A stretch of 64,000 bases of DNA from Phalacrocorax aristotelis. Its lineage: Eukaryota; Chordata; Aves; Suliformes; Phalacrocoracidae. Location of the stretch: positions 12,398,223-12,462,222 of the forward strand of contig NC_134282.1 in the NCBI RefSeq assembly GCF_949628215.1. Direction: 5' to 3'. The notes below the pieces were generated by a model, which made no database searches, was not told the origin of the DNA, and worked only from the letters and a program-made list of their open reading frames with translations. Position 1 is the first letter of the stretch; every line of letters begins with the position of its first letter. Shown piece by piece: positions 51,402-64,000 of this stretch. A program made the translations under genes and the position numbers.

Positions 51402-54400
51402 TAGGGAGCCGGCGGACCGACGGTGGCTAGTTGTCGGTGTTACCCCTTTGCCGTGACCGGCGGGAGAAAGGGGCGAGTCCGGCTCGCGGGAGGGCGTGTC
51501 CTGGCAGGTGCGGGGTGGGCGCCCCTCCCTGGAGGTAGCGGTGAGGAGCGCACTTAAACGGAATCTAAAGTAGTGCTATTATCTTTTTTTTCCTTTTTAC
51601 ATTTAGTTTATATTCCTCTGAGGGAGTGAGCGCGGTTAAATGCATACGGTACGAAGGGTTTTGAGAGAAAACCCGAAAGGCTGCTTAAGCGTCACGCCGC
51701 GTGCGGGGAGCTAGGTGCTGCCCCGCGCCGCGGGCCGGCGCGTGCTGCGGAGGTCAGGTCCGGCCCTGGGGCCCGGGCCCGGCTGTGCAGCAAGCCTGCA
51801 ACGCTTCGGAGGATGAAAGGATAAAATAAGGGGGTTTATATAGACAGGGAGAGTACGTGAGGGGATGGTGAAGTCTGAGCTTTGCTGTTCTCATTAGGAG
51901 ATACAGCTCCTGCATTTGCTTATGAACTTTGTCTTTTCGTCGTTCCTGGGCTGAAGTAAAATCCTCCTGGAAGCTTCTAATTCTGTTGCCTGTTTCCACC
52001 GTGCTAGGGTTATGTCTCTTGCATGTAAAACAGTCCACAAAGTGGGTGCATGTGTATTTCAGTTACTGATTAATTTCAGATGGATGCTTTCAGGAAGCTT
52101 ATTACTAAGTTTTAATTCATAGTTTGGTTTTTTCTTTCATTGGAAAGTCTGTTGACTTTTCAAAGGTTGCTAACATGGGAAGGACCTGGAGTACTTCGAG
52201 AAATTTACAGACCATAACTGACTTATATAAAGTCAGCTGTTAGAAAACTAAGATAAAATATTGTATAATTATACAACATATGAGTCTTTCAAGAGTCAGT
52301 CCTAGAGAGAAGGCAGAAACCATGTAGCTCTACATGTTTTGTTAAGTAGAACTTGGTCCAGGAAGACCAGGTATGTCTGGGTTTTTGTTATCAGTGTTAT
52401 TTTGACCACAAAACTTTCTACACAATTTCAATTTAAAAAGATCTTCTTATTGTGAAAACAACATTCTGAGTATAAACTTCCAAGCCTGAGACAACAGTCA
52501 CACTAAGAAAGGTGTAAATTGTACTACTTGCTAATATGATGTAGAGTTAAAATTCGTCTGTCATCCCTGATAAACTTAAGAAAGATAACAAGATATCTGT
52601 TGGGATCTGAGAGTTTGAGCAGGCTATATTATTCTTTAGCTTTCAATCCTAAGAAATATGATAAATTTATTGACTCACAGGGTGATTTTTTTGTTGTTGG
52701 CAAAGCATAAGCGGGGCACACAAAGTGCTTAATGGAGGAAAAAAAAGTGCTTTTGCCTGGAACTCTCTGGAGTCAACAAGGAGACCATATTCACGTATTG
52801 TAGAAGTGCTACTGTTTGTCATGCTGTATGAATTTGTGGTGCAGCTTCTTTAAGCATTTACTAAACGTATAATTCAGGCTTTTTTTTCCTTTAATAAGTA
52901 CTTACAGCAGTTCACAAAAGAGATCTCCTGCTCCCTGTCCTTCACTGGGAGCGAAGTTAGGTGACTTTTTGAGTGTCCATAATAACAACTTCATTGTGCT
53001 GTGAGGGCATAAGAAGTCTTTTAGATGCTCCCCACAAAAACATCTTCATGGGCACTCACAAAACCTAGCACTCCTCGAACCCTCCAAAGAAACACCAACT
53101 GAAACACCTGACTTTGTTCCTTGCTTTTCTTGAGCACCTGGTTAGCAGTTCAATAACCTCTTAATTCATCTCCTTGTTTCTTCCTTTTCCCATTATTTTA
53201 TACTTTTATGTCTGTTGACCCTGAAGAGGAGGAGGCGTATCGTCATCCAGCTGGAGGGGGTGACTCACTACAAATGAAAGTAGTGTGCCTTGAGACCATC
53301 CTGTATTTTCTCTTCCAATGCAGAATTCATAATGGTGAAAGGAGTCTTAGGTGTGCAGACAGAACTCAGGGAGAAATCACGCAGATAGGTAGAGCTAAGT
53401 ATGAAATCCAGTGTATGTGGCAGTACCAAGATTTCTGCCGAAGCTGACATTACTTCCCACCTCGGGCAGTCCTCTCACTTTGTAGTTGCATGATTCTTCC
53501 ACACCCAGGCCTCTATCTTCTTTGGCTTTCATTACTACTTTACCACACACTTCTGCAGGTCAATGTACCTATTTTAAGAGACTGAATGACTTTGCCTTAG
53601 ACCAGCAGGTCCCAGAGCTCAAGAGCATGTTAATTGTACTTTTATTCCCTCTGGTGGTGTTTAACTCTGAGGTAGAATTACTGTTGTCCTTGGGGTTCAT
53701 CCACTCTGTGGATATACGTGAGATGTTCCTCCATGTGATTAGTGTGACTGCAGTTAAATATCAGCTGTTTCTTGCAGGTAAACTCAAGTGATTATACTAA
53801 GACATTTAAATGCACGTGTATTCCTTGATGCCTTCGTGAACTGTGAAATATTAACCTCATACAGGCTGATACGCTGGTCAGAGGAAATGCAGCCAAGATG
53901 GTACATGGAGGTCCTCTGAACTGTACTAAGTAGTTTCATGTAATATCAAGGTGTGTCTATCATTTGCCTGGTTGCTATAATAACACCTGATAGTCTGCAT
54001 GATTCCTTGAGGACTAGTTTCCATATATAGTCATGAAACTGGTTGTTAGTTACCTGACCTTTGAACGCTTTGCATTGTTCCTGTATACAGTAAAAATGTG
54101 TATTCCAGCATGCTCTGTTTTCATCTATGCCTGTGTTGCTTAGTCAACTTGGCTGGAGCCAGGGGGCACAGATTAAAATGGTATCTTGTCCTGAATATTG
54201 ATTTGATGATTTAAAAAAAAGTGAAAAATTGAAACAGGTGGTAAGTGGTGGTAAGGACCACAGGCAAGCCAGCAACTTAAAAGTAGAACATGTATATTCA
54301 ACTACTGAACAAAAACACTGCAGGTAAACGAGTAAAAAAGTGAGGAAAGAAAATATAAAACATTAAAATCTGCTTTTCTTGTGTCTTTTATAGGTAATCT

Positions 54401-57400
54401 ATCTAGGTCTTAGTCCTGCAAGCATTTACCCATGTTTTTCATATAAATAAACCTGCTTACATACTTAGGACTATTGAGGATGTAAAATTAAACATTTGAG
54501 TAATTTGGAGAGATAGCAAGTTAGATTAATAATGCCAGGCTCCAAAAGAATATATATTTATATAGCAGCAATGACTATTTTTTGCTTATCTACAACTGCT
54601 ACTATTAAAAATAGTTGTCTGTATATATCTTTTTGTTACTTGTTTTTTGCTTTTTAGTACTTCTAGGAAAGATTATTCTTGAGGCTAGTAGCTGTGGAGG
54701 AAACGCTTAGAAATATATTTACTATCAGGATCAGTGTTATAACATCAAGACTGTTTGAGGTGATAATGTTTGAATGAGAGTAAGGTGCTTGGAATCTAGT
54801 TCCCTAAGGCAAAATGTTCAGAATCTTAGATGCTGATTTGATTTTAAAAATAAAAATAAAATCCAGAACTAGCAGTGATGCCTAAAAATCCCTTAATAGA
54901 GTGCAAAACTCTGTACTAGTCATGTTGAGAAAATTGTGCAGTGTTTTAATTTAAAATGTCATCTAAACTACATTTTAAAGTTCTGGCTGTTGTAATTACA
55001 TAGGTGGTTCTTTTTATTAAAATATTTCTTCAATGAAAATCTGAATAACTGTACTAGCTACAGTTTTTATAGTGGAAAATTCTTGTTTTCTGAGGGAGAG
55101 ATTTAATGTGAGGAGAAATAATTTTCCATCTGGTTCTGTATTCCATACTGATTAAGACTAGAATAGAGTTTATGCATGGGAATACTGATAAAAGTTCTGT
55201 TAACTGTCAGCTTTCTTCATTCCATGGCTTACTTTAGAAACGAACGCAATGGAGGAGGGAGAAAGGGAATTAATGGTTTTTGTCCTTTTATCCTCTTTTT
55301 TAGAAGTCAAATAAATTAAACCTATATATGTTGGAACACAATTCATTATTTTTTGGAGGTTCCTTGGTGTGACAGGTACACTCGACCTCTTGATCAGACT
55401 ATTTTCCCAGTACTTGGAACTCACTCTGTGAGGATTGTGTCAACGGAATGGACATCGCCTTAATAGCATGTAATATGGGAACACCTAAACTAAGAAGATT
55501 CTACCAGTACCCTTACCCTTACATCTAACACTTCACGTGAAGTCTGGTGTAACATCTAGTTGCAACTCTTCTTATTGCAGTAATAAAATATTTTCATATT
55601 CAAGTACTTCACATCCATGGTAATTGTTGCCATAAAATGTCCAAAAATCACTAGGTCTATGTAAATGGATTAAATAAATGTAGAACAGGAGCACCAGGGA
55701 GTAAAAGGAACTGATCCTAGCAAGCAAGTTTATTACTGGGGAAGGCTCCACTGTACTGTGCCAGACAATAAGGAAACAATAAATTGTAAATGCAGTGCTG
55801 GGAAAAGATACCTAACTAAGCAACTGCAAATGCTTTTGAACCGAAAGCACAGGTTTTAAGATCTTCTCTGTAAGATGGTGTCTCACTAGCTCATTTCATC
55901 CTTGGCATTCACTGAGCAAACAGTTGGCCAGTGTTCACGCTGTGATATGCGATGGGGTATTAACAATGAAAACAACTGGCATTAGTCAGGTCAGGTTCAA
56001 TGTGGATCAGGAGTTCCAGGTTACTGACAGAACCAGTTCTGCTTTACAGTCATGTAGTACCGCTTTATTAAGGGGTTTTTAAGCATCGCTGTTGCTATAC
56101 ATTTTAAAAAGGGCTGCAAAATGAAACAGCAAGGGTGGCTTCTCTATTTTCCAGGGTATTTTGTTTGTGATAAAATTACTAACTGCATGATTTCAGCTTT
56201 GATTCAGCTGGTGACATGTAGGAAACACTAAATGTCAGTCATGGCCTTATTATATACCTTATTTGTTTTGGCACTTCTAAATGTTAATTACTTGTTTAAT
56301 TTCTAGATTTTTATGTGGGGGTGTGTGCTTAATTACTCCTATTACATACAGGTGTCCAAAGAGAATAAAGGTGGTATATCACAATAGCTCATCAGTGAGA
56401 CTGGTATTCCTAAGCCTCAGAAATAAATTCTGCATAAAGCAGATTGTGTGAGTCTACATGCATTCTTTTGGTAGGAACAGGATTATCAACACACTTGCAG
56501 GGCTCTCCTGCAGATGTTTCCTTAATAATAATAGGCACTAGCAAAAAAATATTAATGCTGGATCCAGTATTAACCAGTTTAATTCACTTACTGTATTTCT
56601 CCTTTCACCTTGTTGTTAATCGTTGGTAGAATGGACTAATTAAAAACATTGACATGTAGTACAGCTGAAATATTAGGCCATATGTTATCAGCAAGATTAT
56701 ATTTAACTGAAAGATAATTTAAATGATTTGTCTCAAAGTGAGCTTCAGGAGCTAGCTGTTTCTTTTCAAAGCAGGTGTTCCCTCGTAGGTTTTTGTTTTC
56801 CAAAATTTTTATAGTTTGGAATGGTTTTGTCTTACTGATTTATCAAGCTCTTCTAGCTCCACGTCTACCTTTCTTTCATTTTGTTTCCACATGTCCTACG
56901 CTTTCACTTTGCACTGGTTTATCCCCTTACGACACAGGGAAACTAGATTGTGTTCTTTCATATCCTAATGAATATATCTTTGATCTTTCCAAAGGGATTT
57001 CATTATTCTGCTATGTGTCTCCAGATATGTATTGCTTAACATACATGGAAAATATATATCCTTTGTTAGCTACAGTGTTGGGAACTGTGTAATATTTTGA
57101 ACATTATGTAATAATGTGATAAAATGTAATTTTATCAGAATTAATTAAAATGTACATGTGGGTACACCACTGCAAAGTGGAAGCTTCCATTGTGTATATG
57201 GGAATTACTCCAACCTCCGCCCCCCTTCTAAAAAAGTTAAGACTGGCAAAATTTCAGTTGCCCCTTGCAGTTTGGTAATGCTTTATGTGTCAGGCTGGTT
57301 AAGCTTTTGCATAAAGGTGGTATTAAGAGGGAATGCAATCTTTTTTTTTTTTTAGACAGAGACTTAAAAATCCAAAAGTAATGTGTACACACCCCAAAAT

Positions 57401-60400
57401 CTCCAAGACAATCCATTCTGCCTGAAACTCAAACCTCCCGGTTGACTTCTATGGCATGGGCAAGGTGGTTTGATCACGTCCTATTAAAGCTGCTCCCCAG
57501 AGAGGCTTGATGGCAGCACGAAACTAGTTGTTTGTCATGCCAGAGCAAATCCCTACTCTGGCGCTCTGTGTTATATTTGTTTTCATAAGGTGGCTTGGAC
57601 CCTAAAATGACAGCCCTCCTGTTGTGGTGAAGGACAGCTACTGGGTCAGCCAAGCTGGGCTTTTTAATCAAGTTCTGTCTTATAGACTGACTGCCTTGGG
57701 GAAGCAGAAATTATGAAATAACTGTAGTAATAAATCCACATATTTCTGTTGCATTCCAAAATTTCTGTGTGCTTTCCCTCCTGAGATATCTTTTGTGGTG
57801 GTTGATCTATGGAACAAATTCTTCTGCCGTATACTTTATTCTTTAAGCTTCTGTTCTGCTTTTTACTAAGTAAATTAAGATCAAGGCATTTAAACTCAGT
57901 AGGATTAATCCATATCAGTCCTTCTCAACCAAATAAGCATATGTTGGATGAGTCATTGCTACCTAAGAATTGCTTCATTAAGATGTCACTTTGGACTTGT
58001 ATTGCTTTCAGCTGGCCTCCTCAATCAGAGGGAGATAGACCAGTAATAGTGAGAAAGTTTGTCCCTCATATCTGAATGGAAGTATGGAAGGTAAGCACAC
58101 TGTTGGCTTGCTAATGGATAGTAATAGCACAATAAATATTTCTGTGCCACATTTAGAAATCTAAAAATTGGGGTTTAAATATAGATTCCTATTTAATGCT
58201 CAAAAGCATTAATTTTGGAGAGTTGGAAATCTAAGTTATTTTTCATGAATTGTCACTGTGTAAAGTGACAGTAAAGAACATGATGGTTATTCAGTTTTTG
58301 TGAAGGTTACTGGGAGGAGGATCAGCCCCTTGGTACAGACTTGTAGCTAACTTAAAATCCAAAATGTTTGCCTATTTAGTAAAATATTATGTGAAGTAAA
58401 ATGGCTGTCTTGTAAGATCTCCTCCAGGGACATATTTTGCCCTTGTAAAAGAGCTGATTTATCAGATTGTTGATCACACTTGATCATTTTATTATGAAAA
58501 AGGCAATTTTTAGCTACGAATTTAATTTGCTGAACATGTGGAAATCTTTTTTCAAAGTCCTAACAAGTGTTAGGACTTAAAAGCAGTGTAAGAAATATTA
58601 GTATTTTACTTTGAAAGCATCACGGTTTGGAAAGACTTTGGACAGTTATCTAGCAATTTTGGAAGACTAGCATTTATTGCAGGCTATGAGAGAAAACAAT
58701 TGTCATATTACTGTGGGACATATTTTAAGATGGCTAGCACAAAGCAAATATAAATACACATCAAATTTAAGAATACTCAGAATTCATGTTTAAGCAAAAA
58801 GACTCTTTACAAAGGTGGTTGGCATGACCAGCTTGCAGGATTTTTCTGTGTAGTAAGTATTGTGCCCTGTAGTTACTAGAGTGTAGATAACTCTAGTTAA
58901 GATAAGCATATCTTTCTCACTTTATGTGACTTTAAGTCATTAATTTTAAAGCAACAAGTAATTTTTTAAACTATCATTTTTAGGATTGTAAGGGTTGTTA
59001 CTAGCCTAGCACTATTTTGTTGGATGAATGTTTTTGACACTTGAAAAAAGGAAACATCATGCATGTCTATGCATTGCTTTGCATAGTTGCAATGTATGAT
59101 TTAAATGCTTATGGATGTCTGCTCATGTTGCCAGCTCAAACTATTTAAAAAAAAAAATCAAATAATTTGTCTAAATCCCAGACCTTCATAAAGGCTTTTT
59201 AAAATTTTATTTCTGACGTTTGTAAGAAAGATGGTAAAATTTTGATGTAAACATCAAGAACAGCTTCATATTCTTAAATGAAAGCTATCTCCTAATCATA
59301 TGAATCCTAAGGCTAAGGTTTTGAATAATTTAGTTACAAAAAATCTGCTAAGGAATTGCTTCCTTTTTTCCTTTGCAAAATATGATTAAAAATGACAGTT
59401 GGCAACAACAACTGTAGATGTTCTGGCCTAATTAATAAGAACTACAGTACCAGCAACAGCGTTTCATGCGTGCCCCAGATAGTCTTCTAGTTCAGAAGCT
59501 ACAAACAATGCTCTATTTAGTTTTAGTTACTCAGATTTACTGATGTGCTCCTTTTATCCTCAGCACCATAGCAATCGTAGCTCCTTGAGGCTGTGAACTG
59601 GCAAATGGGTAGCATTTATGCGTCTGTGGACTCTGGAGAGACTGGATGGTTTTGAAATGCTGCCAGTTGCTTTTGCTGTGTATTGTAGAACCACCTCCTT
59701 TTTCTTCTAGCTTGACCAATGAAAAAAAGAAAAACAAAAATAACCTATGAATTTTCCATGACAGAAAATCCTAGCTTGCTAGTAGTATAGTAGCTGATCA
59801 GTCTAATCTTCTAATAATCTTTTGAACCGTGTAGAGTTCAACGAGGAATTAGCAGGTGACAGAAGGCCGTACTGCCATCTGATAATTAATGAAAACTGAA
59901 AAATACACTGTCAATGCAGGTCTATTTGGTACTCTTTAGTAATTGCAATTAGCTAGAATATGAAGAATGTGCGGATGTAAATTTAATTGCTGAGGGCAGG
60001 AGAATAAATGTGCCTTTCTATTGTTACTCTTAACGACCTTCACATGATTAACTTCTGGGGTGACCTTAGAACTAAGTTCATTAGTAAGAGTTAGCCTGTG
60101 GCGCTCTGCTGGAGTTCTAGTATTTGTAGTAACCTGAGGCTTCCTACTTCAGAATACCAGTGAGCAGGCACACAGAAAGGTAAAGGCAGTAGTTTTCTGG
60201 AGCGTTGTAGTTGCACTGTTTTAAGGTCTCCCTCCTGCTCTGCTTCAGTCTGTTCACTGATGGCTTTGTTCATAGTTTTGCTTTTCAAGTTATGTGCTAA
60301 CTAAGTGTTATTTTCAAGCTTGAAGAGAACAATGGCTCATGATGTTCTGGTTGGCTTAAGAAAAAGATATTTTTCTGAAGTTATGAGTGCCATAGAAGGA

Positions 60401-63400
60401 TAAATTCCTTAGCGAAGAACACTGAGTACAGTATGTTCTATCTCTCAAGCAGCACTGAATCTGGAAGAAACAGAGGCTTAGGACAAAACCTGATAGCCTT
60501 GCAAAAGATATTGTAAAAATATCAGTGATATTGTAACAGATTAAACAGCTGAAGGTGAGTACACTTTGACTGTAGCAGGTGAAATGCAAAATCCAGCAAA
60601 CTCTGCAACTGTGGAGCACGTAATGTGAAATTGTAATAATAGCAGCAGCACAATTTTGGCTGTGAAACTGTTAATAACAATTGCTGTGCAGGAAGCTGGT
60701 AGACAGTGAAAAGCTGCGCTATTTGTTGTATTTTAATGTTACTGGCTATTTTTGTTTCCTTACTGTGAATACTGAGGTGGAGATAGCATTGCAACTACAT
60801 GGCTTTAATAGCACTGTCACTTTTAGAAACATAGTATTTAAATTCTAATTGAGGCAGACGGGAAGATGGTGAGTCAGTGACTTCCAGAACATCATCAGTT
60901 CTCATAATCTAACTGAGCTTTCCGTGAAGATTGAAGATGCCCTCAAAAGTCAGTTTGTGAAGTTGAGAAATTGTGAGGATCTGTTTAAATTTAAAACAAA
61001 TTTCTAGTCCTTCCAGTTAAAGAGAAAAGCTTGAAAAGTTAATCTGAGAATAATGAGTTATCTGAAAACAGATGGCAGATGTCACTCCATATGAGTAATT
61101 TTAAAACTGTCTGACCTTTTTTTTTTTGTTAGAGTCTGACTTGTGATTGTTTTTGAAAAGTTTGCGTTATGACTACTGACACCCAGAAAGCCCCTCTGTC
61201 AAATGAGGGTCCTGTCAATGGGTCATGCGCACTGAGCATGAGTTTTGCTGTGTGCACAGACAAAACTCTTACTGATGCAAATGTTTCAATAAGAATTTCA
61301 GGATTTGTTTCTGAATTAAGATATATATCAGAGATTGATTATACAGGAATTTCCTATTAAAATAACACAATTTTTATTTGTCATTGTGGTTGCATGGTAA
61401 CAAAAGCTGCATGTGTGTAAACCTAGTCAGAGAAAGAAAGAGATTAAGTATCATTAGCCAGTGTGTCTTTTAATGCACTCCCTTTTGCTGTTGTAAACTT
61501 GATATGTAACATCAGCCTAGGCACAAAAAATAACTTGAGGATGGAGTGCCTGAATGAACTTGCTTTTACTAGTGTAGCCTTTCCATTTATATTTTAGTGT
61601 GGTTTGGATTAGTGAAATGTCACCGAGAAACCAAGTTTGGACTTTTAAAAAAAAATTTCTATTCTTCAGAGCGGTAACTGGTAATCAAATGGGTTTTATG
61701 ACAAACTTTTTCCTAGCTTCTCATCAAATATTCTTTATGTTAATGATAGACTCTTTCCATCTAACATCATGCATTTGCATGGTAAAGCTGCCATGATGCT
61801 CAGACCTTAGTAAGCATTCATCTTGCCACAGTTAGTGGTTTTGGCACCCTCTGCTATGGTGGCTCTGGTGTTGGTTCAGCCCATGTTTTTATCTTGCTTT
61901 TGGCAGCAGCACCTGAGGCACTGGCTTCCAGTGCTAATTGGAAAGCATGATCCTTGCCAGCTCTGGCCTTCCAGAGACAGTGCATTTCCCTGACCACTGC
62001 GTGGATACATTCGGAAGTGATACACAAAGACATTCATATGGGTAAAGATGGTGGGTACGGGGACAAGGTCGTGAGGCAAGGGTAGCCTTGTAGAATAGAA
62101 AGAGCGGAAGAGGTGATTGATGGGACTTGCAAAACTTCTCCAGGAAGGAGGGTCTAGCCCATTTTTGTACAGGGAAGCCAAATGACTAGTCAGCATACGA
62201 CACAGGTTTCAGTATAATAAACTGATTTTTGGAGAGTATCACATGTTACTGCTGGTGAGAGGAGTTAGGAAAAGGTCGTATAAAAATGAAACCGTATATT
62301 AAGTTGATTGAACTTGTTGAATGAAAGACAAATCTGGTTTCTATTCAAGGCTCTGTCATATGCTTCCTGGACCAGTGTAAACCTGATTTTTACACTTGTA
62401 CAGAAGTTTCTTCCACTAAATCACCTTAATCTGTCCTGAGCCCCATCCTAACTTGCTAATACCTTGCTAATTAATTTGAATGTAGCTCTGCAATCATGGA
62501 TTACTTGAATGCAGACTTTCCCATGCGTAAAATGGAAAAGCAAGATTTTTGGTTTCAGAACACTGCCTTTAAATGTTTAATTTATATTTAAAAACTCAGC
62601 GTCAGGTTCTTTGATAAAAAGATGCCATAACAGGGTTGCTTCACTTCTGTTACCATTATTATTTTGAGTTATAGTGGGCAGGCTCAGTAGCGTTCTTGAG
62701 TTGTTGGAGGAAAACACGGCTATGCTCAATGTGAATAAAATTTTTCATTGCAAATAAATACATGTGACTTTAATTGTGACTAGAAGCAGACCTGATTTTA
62801 ACTATGTTATATATCTGAAGCACAGGGGTGAAAATGGGTCTCAAGTGTGAGCCACACAGCTCTCGGAAATGGGCTGCAAGTTGCATGAGTTATATACTAG
62901 GACTTGCGAATTTGCTTTGTAAGCACTAGTTCTAATTTTATCAGTAAAGGTAAAAAGTATTCTAGACTCTGGACCATATGGTGGAAGCTAAAGCAACACT
63001 ACAATGATTTACATTGGGAAGGTTAATACCACACCTGCAAAGATCACATCTAGTACAGTCCTAGTGGTTTTGACAAATGTACATTTTTCCAATAGGCTAG
63101 AGGAGACATTTGTTCTAGGGTTTGCTCAACAAAGGGAAGGTCTTCTCCATCTCGTGTCTCCCAAGGGAAGTCCCTAGTCCCACTCCTTACGTCACTGTTT
63201 TTCCCCATTCTTTCCCATCCTTGTGTGCCATTAATGGCATGCAGGTCTTACTGCTGGATGCAAGAGTTTCTTATTGTAAAATTAAAACATCAGCGATTAT
63301 GTTTGTGACTTTCCTTGTGTGTAATGAACTGTAGAACTGAGACCTCAAGGAACCTTTCTGTTTACACTAACACTTGCATTTCTATGGCAGCAGTAAAGGA

Positions 63401-64000
63401 GCGGCTTCTGTCTATCTTAGAAGGAGTATCATTGCGGTTGTGTTGTACTTGAGTTATTTGTTTGTAAAGTTTTTCATTAGTTTATGACATGATCATTAGA
63501 GATGCTAAAAATGCACAAATTCAGCTGACTCCAGTTGAACTTGTTGGAATACAATTGAAAAAACTTGTCCTTAATAACTCTGGTACCATTGCTGTGGTAA
63601 TATCTGATAAGGTACATTTTTAGCCCCTGGAAGATGTTCTGTACCTGAATGCAAAAGTAACTAATCTCCTTTAGACCAAATGTAAGGCTTGATTAGGGTA
63701 TTTCAGAGCTGAATTGCTGTAGGTCGGTGGCACATCTTCGTAGCTTATGAAATCATCTAGGCATTCCAACTTACGTACCTTTAGCTTGGTCTCCACACCG
63801 TTTGCCTGTAAGTAGTAGGCTCAGGCCTCTTTAAAGAGCATAATAGGACCATCCTTTTCTACTGTAGATTGTAGCAACTCTATTCTTGTTTATTTAATCT
63901 CCGTGAGAACATCAGCTTCTTCTTGGAACTCCTTGTGAATAAAACACTTTTTGTGGAAACAGTCTGGTATTAGTGGATAGTTGGTATGTTTGTGTTAAAC
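51402..64000. other. Region without recognisable exon (probable first intron of the plus-strand gene, or intergenic)
   Basis: 12.6 kb, mostly AT-rich beyond 51.8 kb. I looked on the plus strand for the plastin N-terminus and its first EF-hand and did not find it. Open frames are short and unlike any family I know. No CR1 tail, tRNA or other structural RNA was recognised. Confidence 0.6.

Noticed and set aside
50843-51404. Long open frames on both strands in the ATR promoter island
   Set aside because: Low-complexity Gly/Arg/Pro/Ser products of GC-rich DNA; no domain or splice support.
51402-64000. Possible plastin coding exon to the right of the island
   Set aside because: I searched for the plastin N-terminal and EF-hand residues on the plus strand and saw none.

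Overview
The window is an ordinary vertebrate nuclear locus, almost certainly from a bird. It is AT-rich and intron-dominated, with GT-AG splice sites, CpG-island promoters and degenerate CR1-type LINE fragments carrying the CR1 3' end. Its proteins are clearly orthologous to vertebrate ATR and XRN1. I worked gene structure out by reading reverse-complement exons against the known protein families and checking phase at every junction. Protein comparisons are from memory of the human sequences; no search was run.

Layout, left to right. (1) 95-7786, minus strand: the first seven coding exons of XRN1, the cytoplasmic 5'-3' exoribonuclease, residues 1-266. The rest of the gene lies beyond the left edge. 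(2) About 7290-8230: CpG island and promoter of XRN1. (3) 8231-9458: short spacer and the ATR 3' UTR. (4) 9459-50663, minus strand: the complete ATR checkpoint-kinase gene, 47 coding exons, about 2659 residues, every junction in frame and no internal stop. HEAT-repeat exons lie to the right (about 31-50 kb). FAT, kinase and FATC exons lie to the left (about 9.4-27 kb). (5) About 50330-51560: a second CpG island, holding the ATR start and probably a divergent plus-strand first exon with a donor at 51401. By known vertebrate synteny this would be PLS1. (6) 51402-64000: no recognisable exon, probably a long first intron or intergenic DNA.

ATR and XRN1 are in tandem on the same strand. The ATR stop is only about 1.7 kb upstream of the XRN1 start. 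ATR is the apical replication-stress kinase and XRN1 is the main cytoplasmic mRNA decay nuclease. Nothing in the sequence shows that they act together.

I found no novel multi-gene system. The points most worth checking are: loss in this ATR of the residues matching human autophosphorylation site T1989 and the S428-P motif; a G-run forming the polypyrimidine tract of ATR exon 17; a frame-determined choice of donor at exon 5; absence of a canonical poly(A) hexamer after ATR; and a 38-bp tandem duplication in an ATR intron.
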